A DNA stretch of 64,000 nucleotides. Origin: Pseudomonas sp. QS1027 (GTDB lineage: Bacteria > Pseudomonadota > Gammaproteobacteria > Pseudomonadales > Pseudomonadaceae). The stretch is from contig NZ_PHSU01000019.1 in the NCBI RefSeq assembly GCF_002814235.1, forward strand, positions 1 to 64,000, written 5' to 3'. Under the pieces are notes generated by a model. That model had not been told where the DNA came from. It saw only the letters and a list, made by a program, of their open reading frames with translations, and searched no databases. Shown here piece after piece: positions 58,591 to 64,000 of the stretch (the first letter of the stretch is position 1; every line of letters starts with the position of its first letter). Both the position numbers and the translations under genes were made by a program.

Positions 58591-59414
58591 ACATGATTGA
58601 GCCGTGTCCCACCGTCGGCGCCGTTGCGTTGCCTGACGGCCAGGACCTGTTTCGCCTTGACGGCGCCAGTGTGAAGATCGGCGCCCGGACCTTGTTGCAC
58701 CCCATGGATCTGCGTCTCAAGGAAGGGCGTCTCTACGGCCTGATCGGCCATAACGGCTCGGGCAAGTCGACCCTGCTCAAGCTGCTGGCCCGCCAACAGT
58801 CGGCCACGGCCGGCTCGCTGAAGTTAGGCAACGAGCCCCTGCATGGCTGGTCGTCGCGGGCCTTTGCGCGGCAGATCGCCTATCTGCCGCAACAGCCGCC
58901 CGAAGTCGACGGCCTGTTGGTGCGCGAGCTGGTGGCCCTGGGGCGACATCCCTGGCACGGTGCCCTCGGCCGTTTTGGCGCGCAGGACCGCGAGTGGGTC
59001 GAGCAGGCAATGCTCGCCACCGATGTACTGCAGTATGCCGAACGCCCGGTGGACAGCCTCTCCGGTGGCGAACGCCAGCGGGCCTGGATTGCCATGCTGG
59101 TGGCGCAGAACTGCCGTTGCATGCTGCTTGACGAACCGACCTCGGCCCTGGATATCGGGCACCAGCTCGCGGTGCTCGAACTGGTTCGCAATCTGTGCGA
59201 ACAGCGTGGCATGGGCGCGGTGATCATCCTGCACGACGTGAACATGGCGGCGCGCTTCTGCGACGAGGTCATCGCCCTGCGTGAGGGCCGTTTGCAGTTG
59301 CAGATCAAGGCCGGCGACATGCTCCAGGAGAACCACCTCGAACACGTCTATGGCGTGCCGATGGGCGTGGTGACCGACCCGGCCAGCGGGCGCCTGATAG
59401 GTTTTCCACGATGA
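58587..59414 (+). CDS. fhuC: Siderophore ABC importer ATPase, FhuC type
   Basis: A 275-residue ATPase of the iron-chelate importers: Walker A GHNGSGKST, LSGGERQR signature, LLDEPTSALD Walker B and the LHDVNMAARFCDE switch region. Length matches FhuC/FecE/BtuD. Its ATG overlaps the exporter stop (ATGA), and its stop overlaps the next ATG, so the four genes are translationally coupled. The ferrichrome-type hydroxamate assignment follows from the FhuB-type double permease downstream. Confidence 0.92.
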   Translation: MNMIEPCPTVGAVALPDGQDLFRLDGASVKIGARTLLHPMDLRLKEGRLYGLIGHNGSGKSTLLKLLARQQSATAGSLKLGNEPLHGWSSRAFARQIAYLPQQPPEVDGLLVRELVALGRHPWHGALGRFGAQDREWVEQAMLATDVLQYAERPVDSLSGGERQRAWIAMLVAQNCRCMLLDEPTSALDIGHQLAVLELVRNLCEQRGMGAVIILHDVNMAARFCDEVIALREGRLQLQIKAGDMLQENHLEHVYGVPMGVVTDPASGRLIGFPR

Positions 59415-60352
59415 GTAGGCTGTTCAGTCGCCGGCGCATCCTGCAACTGATGGCCAGTGCGCCGCCGGCATTCTGGATGGCCGCTTCGTGGGCTTCGCCC
59501 GCCGCGCCGTCAAGGATTGTTTCCATGAGTTGGGAACTGACCGAAACGCTGCTGGCACTGGGGCACTCGCCCGTCGCCATGTCTCTGCCGGAGTGGTACA
59601 CGAAAACCATTGTCGAGCCGCCGCTGCCCGAGGGGGTGATCGATATCGGGCTGCTGTACCAGCCCAACTTCGAGGTGCTCCAGCAACTGGCGCCCGACCT
59701 GCTGATCCTGACGCCCGGGCACGCCAGCCTGCAACCCTTGTTGGCGCGCCTGGCGCCGACGGTCACGCTCGGGGCTTACATGGGCGCCGAACAGCCTTAT
59801 CCGGCCTTGCAGGAGGACACGCGGCAGATGGCTCGGGTGCTCGACTGCCCGGAACGCGCGCAGGCCTTGATCACGGCGACCGAGCAGTGCTTCGCGGCGG
59901 TGCGCGAGCATCTGTCGGCGCAGCCGGGGCTTGCCACGGCACCGACCTTCGTTGCCGATGCGATCGATGAACATCACTTGCGGGTCTATGGCGCCGGCAG
60001 CCTGTTCGATGCGGTGTTGCAGAAAATCGGGGTGAACAATGCGACGCATCCGGTCGACGGCGCGGCGGGGCAGTGGGTGACCAACTCGGCGGGCTCCGCC
60101 CTGGTACCGCTGCAGCGCATCGCCCAGGTGCCCGGGGCCAACCTGCTGCTGATGGGGTCGGTGGCCCCGAGTGTACGGGCGGCCTTGCAGCGCAGTCCGG
60201 TGTGGCAGGCCATGCCTTGCGTGCGCGAACGGCGAGTGGCGCTGCTGCCAGTGATCGCCCCCTATGGCGGATTGTCCTCCATGCAACGCTTTGCCCGTGC
60301 GGTGGAGACGGCGTTGTTTCAAACGGCCCAGCGGGAGCCCGGTATTGTCTAG
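59411..60352 (+). CDS. fhuD: Siderophore-binding periplasmic protein, FhuD type
   Basis: A 313-residue class III binding protein for iron-hydroxamate complexes. The N terminus carries a twin-arginine-like signal (SRRRILQ, residues 6-12) followed by a short hydrophobic stretch, as in E. coli FhuD, which is a Tat substrate. The opening lobe shows RIVSMSWELTETLLALGHSP and a later PDLLILTPGHASLQ. It overlaps fhuC by four bases and fhuB by eight. Confidence 0.88.
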   Translation: MSRLFSRRRILQLMASAPPAFWMAASWASPAAPSRIVSMSWELTETLLALGHSPVAMSLPEWYTKTIVEPPLPEGVIDIGLLYQPNFEVLQQLAPDLLILTPGHASLQPLLARLAPTVTLGAYMGAEQPYPALQEDTRQMARVLDCPERAQALITATEQCFAAVREHLSAQPGLATAPTFVADAIDEHHLRVYGAGSLFDAVLQKIGVNNATHPVDGAAGQWVTNSAGSALVPLQRIAQVPGANLLLMGSVAPSVRAALQRSPVWQAMPCVRERRVALLPVIAPYGGLSSMQRFARAVETALFQTAQREPGIV

Positions 60353-62348
60353 TTTTCGTCTGTCTTTTGCCCCGCGTGGCGGCCTGTTGCTGGTGGTCGG
60401 GCTGTTTGCCCTGGCGGCCGTGTTGGCGCTGTTCCAGGTGAATGCACTGTTGGCGGGCAGCTCCTGGCTGTCCGCGCTATTGGCCCCGGATCGTGATGAT
60501 GTGCGTCAGGTGCTGGTGCATGAGTCGCTGCTGCCGCGTGTCGCCATGGCACTGCTCTGTGGCGCGGCGCTGGGCCTGGCCGGCACGCTGGTGCAACAGG
60601 TGCTGCGCAACCCGTTGGCCGAGCCCATGACCCTGGGGATTTTTCCCGGGGCTTATCTGGCCTTGGCGTTCTACACGCTTTATGTGCCCAGTGGCTTGCC
60701 GGGCGGTCGTGAACTGGTGGCCCTGGGCGGTGGCGCCCTGGCAGTGCTGGTGGTGCTGACCCTGGCCTGGCCGCAGAAGCTGTCGCCGATGGCGGTGATC
60801 CTCTCGGGCATGGTGGTCAATCTCTACTGCGGTGCGATCAGCCTGGCGATGGCCTTGATTCACTACGACCTGTTGCTGGGGTTGCAGATCTGGGGTGGTG
60901 GCTCGCTGGAGCAGGCGGGCTGGCAACCCAGCAGCCATCTGGCCGCCGGGTTGGCGGCCTGCATGCTGACGGTATGGCTGGTGCGGCGACCGCTGGTGCT
61001 GCTCGACAGTGGTGAAAGTACCGCGCGCAGCCTGGGGGCGAAGGTCGAGCGGACACGCTTGATCGCCTTGCTGGTGGCGGTCGTATTGACGGCGTTGGTG
61101 GTGGCACAGGTCGGCGTGATCGGCTTTCTTGGTCTCGCCGCCCCGGCGTTGGCGCGTCTGCTTGGGGCGCGAACCTTGTACCAGCGACTGGTCGGGTCGA
61201 CGTGCATCGGCGCGGCCATGTTGTCGGCGACCGACCAGATTGTCCTGGTGTTGTCGAATACGGCGCCGCTCTCGGCCCATCTGATTCCGACCGGCACCGT
61301 CACCTCGTTGCTCGGCGTGCCGCTGTTGATCCTGATGCTGCCACGCCTGCGCAACGGTCTTGCCACTCAATGGAAACCGAACTGGCCGAACAGTACGGGT
61401 TTCGCGCCTAGCCGCCGTTGGGGGCTGGCTGCGCTGTTGCTCCTCGGTCTGTTCCTGTCCTTCATGGTCTCGCGCAGCCTGGACGGTTGGCGGATTGCCA
61501 CGGCGGCCCAGGTCAGCGCCTTGCTGTTCTGGCAACTGCCCCATACGGTGATCGCCGCCACCGCCGGCGGCCTGCTCGCGCTGGCCGGCACCTTGCTGCA
61601 ACGGGCGACCGCCAACCCGATGGCCAGCCCGGATTTGCTCGGGGTCAGTTCGGGAGGGGCCTTGGGCATTGTCGTGGTGGTCTTCGCCATGAGCCAGCCA
61701 TCGCCGACCGTGCTGTTCGGCGCCTGTCTGGCGGGGTCGCTGGCGGCGCTCGGGGCGCTGCTGTGGTTGGGCCGTGGCGCTTTCAATCCGCAACGCCTGC
61801 TGCTGGTGGGCGTGGCGGTCAGTGCCTGGTTCCAGGCGATGGTCAGCGCGACCCTGGCCAGCGGCGATCCCCGTGCGGAGCTGATGCTCCAGCTGGTCAC
61901 CGGCTCGATCTACTACCTTCCCCCGGCACTGGCCTGGGTGAGCGCGGCGGTGATGATGCTGGGCCTTTGCCTGGCGCCCTTGTTCACGCGCTGGCTTGAA
62001 GCGTTCTCATTGGGGGAGGGCTCGGCGGCGAGTGTCGGCGTACCGGTTGCCCGTGCGCGACTGCTGATCCTGTTGTTCGCCGGGGTGCTCACGACCATGG
62101 CGACCCTGCTGGTGGGGCCGCTGTCCTTCGTTGGCTTACTGGCCCCCCATATCGCCCGTTTTGCCGGTGCCCGCCAGCCGCTGCAACAGCTCTGGGTGGC
62201 ATCGGCGTTCGGCGCGGTGCTGATGGTCGTCTCGGAATGGCTGGGGCGGCAGTGGGTATTTCCCGAGCAGATGCCGGCCGGCTTGGTGGCGACCTTGCTT
62301 GGTGGGCCTTATCTGGTGCTGTTGATGCTGTATCGGCGCAAGTCCTGA
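60345..62348 (+). CDS. fhuB: Siderophore ABC importer double permease, FhuB type
   Basis: A 667-residue inner-membrane permease made of two fused BtuC-like halves, about 20 membrane segments, as in E. coli FhuB (660 residues). Each half has the family motif: VQQVLRNPLAEPMTLGIFPG in the first and LLQRATANPMASPDLLGVSS in the second, and a GFLGLAAPALAR / FVGLLAPHIARF pair. The start is TTG 60345, seven bases after GGGAG; the longer open frame would overlap fhuD by 90 bases. This completes receptor-exporter-FhuCDB. Confidence 0.92.
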   Translation: MSSFRLSFAPRGGLLLVVGLFALAAVLALFQVNALLAGSSWLSALLAPDRDDVRQVLVHESLLPRVAMALLCGAALGLAGTLVQQVLRNPLAEPMTLGIFPGAYLALAFYTLYVPSGLPGGRELVALGGGALAVLVVLTLAWPQKLSPMAVILSGMVVNLYCGAISLAMALIHYDLLLGLQIWGGGSLEQAGWQPSSHLAAGLAACMLTVWLVRRPLVLLDSGESTARSLGAKVERTRLIALLVAVVLTALVVAQVGVIGFLGLAAPALARLLGARTLYQRLVGSTCIGAAMLSATDQIVLVLSNTAPLSAHLIPTGTVTSLLGVPLLILMLPRLRNGLATQWKPNWPNSTGFAPSRRWGLAALLLLGLFLSFMVSRSLDGWRIATAAQVSALLFWQLPHTVIAATAGGLLALAGTLLQRATANPMASPDLLGVSSGGALGIVVVVFAMSQPSPTVLFGACLAGSLAALGALLWLGRGAFNPQRLLLVGVAVSAWFQAMVSATLASGDPRAELMLQLVTGSIYYLPPALAWVSAAVMMLGLCLAPLFTRWLEAFSLGEGSAASVGVPVARARLLILLFAGVLTTMATLLVGPLSFVGLLAPHIARFAGARQPLQQLWVASAFGAVLMVVSEWLGRQWVFPEQMPAGLVATLLGGPYLVLLMLYRRKS

Positions 62349-62381
62349 GGCGTCAGGTCAGCGGCTATCTGCTGCGGCGAA

Positions 62382-63578
62382 TCAGCTCCGTCCGGGATTG
62401 TGGGGGCGAGGGCCGGTGTAGGCCGCCCTTGGCCTGATCAGGTTCTCGCTGCCGCGTTGTTCCAGGCCGTGGGCGATCCAGCCAATCGACCGGCCCAGCG
62501 CAAAGAGACCGAACGCGGCGCCAATAGGAAGCTTCAGGTGTCGGCGGACGGCCACCAGCGCGAAATCGACAGAAGGGCGCTGGCCCACCAGTGTAAACGC
62601 CAGGTCAATGATGGCCTGCCACTGAGGGTGGTGCGGCAGGATCCGGGCGAGCAGCGCTGCCGCGCGCACATCCCCATTGGGGTAGAGGTGATGTCCAAAG
62701 CCGGGAAGATCGTCGCCTCTTGCCAGCCGCTCACGCATCTTTTTGGCGATATCGTCATCGCCAAGCTCATCCCACAGCGCCTCGCCTCTCGCGGTGGTGG
62801 CGCCATGGCGGCCGCCCGTCAAGGCGGCAAGGCCACCGACCACACCGGCGCGCAGGCTGGCCCCCGTTGACGCGATACAACGGGCGGTAAAACTCGAGGC
62901 GTTCAGCTCATGGTCCGCGCACAGCACCAGCGCCATCCTGATCAGGTCCGCGCCGTCTTCGTCGACGCCCCAGGCCCGGGCGCATTGTTCGTGGATCGGC
63001 GAGCTGTCCGGTGTCGAGTCCAGCAGGCAGGCCGTCAGCAATCGGACGATGGCGCCGCAACCTTCTGCGCGGCGTTCGGCGGATGTCTGCCAGAGCGCGG
63101 TGGCGGCATCGTCGCTGGCGACGGTGAAAAGGGGCAGCAATACCTCTTCGGCGCGGCGGCCACGATAGTGGGCCATCAGCGCTGGCAGCGTTTGCGCAAG
63201 TCCTGGTGCAGGCGCTCCGAACGCCGTTTTCGCATCGCATTGCCAAAGGAGCGCGGCCACCTCTTCCACGGAGGCCGACGCCGCGAGCTCCAGGGCGTTC
63301 TCGCCGCGATAGAACAGTTGGCCATCATCGATCAGCGTAATGGCCGATTCGAGTACGGGCAGGCCCCAGTTGAGCGTGGCTTTCGCCAGCTCTTTCGGCT
63401 TGCGGCCCCGAGTGCGCTGCTCCGCCAGGCGTTCGACATCCGTGGCGAGATAGCGGCTCTCACGATGACTGTCCCCGGTTTCCGCGTGCAGCAGGCCACG
63501 GCTCACGTAGGCATAGAGCGTCTGTCGCGAGACCCCGAGCCGCTGGGCGGCTTCGGCGGAGGAAAGATAGTTCGGCAT
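62382..63578 (-). CDS. Citrate-synthase-like protein with N-terminal HTH domain
   Basis: A 398-residue protein that fuses an excisionase/MerR-type HTH (residues 4-32, SSAEAAQRLGVSRQTLYAYV) to a complete citrate-synthase fold. All three catalytic positions are kept: His223 (ADHELNASSF), His296 (PGFGHHLYP) and Asp338 (PSVDFAL). So it may be an active acyl-CoA condensing enzyme that also binds DNA, or a regulator that senses acyl-CoA or an oxoacid. GGAGACGCGTTG precedes ATG 63578. It is divergent from a CaiB/BaiF CoA-transferase gene, with a perfect palindrome between them. The family is known from genomes but its role is not established. Confidence 0.85.
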   Translation of the reverse strand: MPNYLSSAEAAQRLGVSRQTLYAYVSRGLLHAETGDSHRESRYLATDVERLAEQRTRGRKPKELAKATLNWGLPVLESAITLIDDGQLFYRGENALELAASASVEEVAALLWQCDAKTAFGAPAPGLAQTLPALMAHYRGRRAEEVLLPLFTVASDDAATALWQTSAERRAEGCGAIVRLLTACLLDSTPDSSPIHEQCARAWGVDEDGADLIRMALVLCADHELNASSFTARCIASTGASLRAGVVGGLAALTGGRHGATTARGEALWDELGDDDIAKKMRERLARGDDLPGFGHHLYPNGDVRAAALLARILPHHPQWQAIIDLAFTLVGQRPSVDFALVAVRRHLKLPIGAAFGLFALGRSIGWIAHGLEQRGSENLIRPRAAYTGPRPHNPGRS

Positions 63579-63602
63579 CAACGCGTCTCCGGCGGTGATT
63601 GG

Positions 63603-63619
63603 TTGATTAATTTAATCAA
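63603..63619. promoter_or_regulatory. Palindrome between citrate-synthase-like and CoA-transferase genes
   Basis: TTGATTAATTTAATCAA is a perfect 17-base palindrome with a central T, 25 bases upstream of the citrate-synthase-like start and 63 before the CoA-transferase. It is AT-rich in a GC-rich context and is the natural target for the HTH domain of the divergent gene. Confidence 0.55.
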
Positions 63620-63681
63620 TATTGACGATTAAAAAGGAGCGGCAGATATTTCGCAAATCGAACCCACAGCGGAGCCTCATC

Positions 63682-64000
63682 ATGTTCAACGACGACTCAA
63701 CTCAGGCGCCAGATTCGACGGCGTCGAGTCCTTTCGCGGGTTATCTGCAGGCGTTCTGGCAGGCGGTCGGCGGGAACCCGGAGCATCTGGCTCATCTTGC
63801 CGTGACCGGAAACGGCTCGCTGCCCTGTGCCTTTGCCTACACGGACTTCGCGGCGGCGGCCATCGGTGCGGCAAGCCTGGCCATCGCTGAACTGCTCTCC
63901 GTCACTTCGGGCAAGCTGCCGTCCGTCACGGTCGACCGGCGCCTCGCGTCCTTCTGGTTCGGCACTTCGCTTCGCCCGCAAGGCTGGGCGCTGCCTTCTC
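63682..64000 (+). CDS. CaiB/BaiF-family CoA-transferase (N-terminal fragment)
   Basis: The first 106 codons of a protein whose opening matches the family III CoA-transferases: an acidic lead (MFNDDSTQAPDS), GYLQAFWQAVGG, then LLSVTSGKLPSVTVDRRLAS and WFGTSLRPQGWALPS. These enzymes move CoA between organic acids. GGAG precedes ATG 63682. The gene runs off the window. Divergence from a citrate-synthase-like protein suggests both act on the same acyl-CoA, perhaps a 2-methylcitrate- or dicarboxylate-type intermediate (inference). Confidence 0.8.
   Translation, partial: MFNDDSTQAPDSTASSPFAGYLQAFWQAVGGNPEHLAHLAVTGNGSLPCAFAYTDFAAAAIGAASLAIAELLSVTSGKLPSVTVDRRLASFWFGTSLRPQGWALPS

Noticed and set aside
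1..64000. CRISPR arrays, rRNA or tRNA genes, insertion sequences
   Set aside because: No regularly spaced repeats, no transposase frames and no tRNA- or rRNA-like sequence were recognised on reading. A dedicated tRNA scan and IS search were not possible.

Overview
The window (high GC, short intergenic gaps, many four-base ATGA/GTGA gene overlaps) looks like a chromosomal region of a soil or plant-associated Pseudomonas, most likely of the fluorescens/putida lineage. The evidence is the gene content: pca, ferulate, van, pob and qui catabolic genes, OprD-type porins, and proteins whose catalytic residues fall at or near the numbering of characterised Pseudomonas enzymes. No rRNA, tRNA or CRISPR was seen.

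Layout. 1-3.5 kb: the edge of an integrative-conjugative-element (ICE)-type island with small minus-strand genes, a RadC-like protein and a DUF3577 protein. Nearly every minus-strand gene here is preceded by a copy of a GC-rich hairpin leader. The block ends against a LysR gene that has lost its C-terminal half. 4-5.4 kb: an unusual Nramp-family transporter. 5.5-11.1 kb: pcaQ-pcaHG-transporter-pcaBC (protocatechuate ring cleavage), with a PcaQ box overlapping the pcaQ stop codon. 11.2-17.4 kb: a MarR regulator and ech-vdh-fcs-aat (ferulate to vanillate). 17.5-25.9 kb: vanR and vanAB, separated by a LacI / ABC importer / GpdQ-like phosphodiesterase module. 26.2-30.0 kb: a serine hydrolase, an outer-membrane porin and an orphan PotF-like binding protein, divergent from vanAB. 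30.1-42.0 kb: a TetR gene, a sigma54-dependent activator, a XylC-like aldehyde dehydrogenase, calA, and a DUF1302-DUF1329-Ycf48-like-MMPL envelope module, with two candidate -24/-12 promoters. 42.1-43.9 kb: an oxidoreductase/LysR pair and a transporter remnant. 44.0-46.4 kb: pobA, pobC and a scar that fuses the start of a second pcaQ to the end of a second pcaB. 46.4-53.4 kb: an OprD porin, an MFS transporter, quiC, a TetR gene, an AroE paralogue and aroQ (quinate/shikimate catabolism). 53.7-62.3 kb: an AraC regulator and a Fur-box-linked TonB receptor, cyclic-peptide-type exporter and FhuCDB importer (siderophore uptake). 62.4-64 kb: a citrate-synthase-like protein fused to a DNA-binding domain, divergent from a CaiB/BaiF CoA-transferase.

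How the genes work together. The core is a funnel for plant aromatics into protocatechuate. Coniferyl alcohol is oxidised (CalA plus an aldehyde dehydrogenase) to ferulate. Ferulate goes through Fcs and Ech to vanillin, Vdh makes vanillate, and VanAB makes protocatechuate. 4-Hydroxybenzoate (PobA) and quinate/shikimate (AroE-like, AroQ, QuiC) enter at the same point. PcaHG, PcaB and PcaC then carry protocatechuate through ring cleavage to the enol-lactone. No pcaD, pcaIJ or pcaF lies in the window. Each branch has its own regulator (PcaQ, MarR, VanR, sigma54 activator, PobC, TetR). The least understood parts are the sigma54-linked envelope module, the hydrolase-porin-PotF operon, the siderophore importer that carries an exporter, and the HTH-citrate synthase pair at the right edge.
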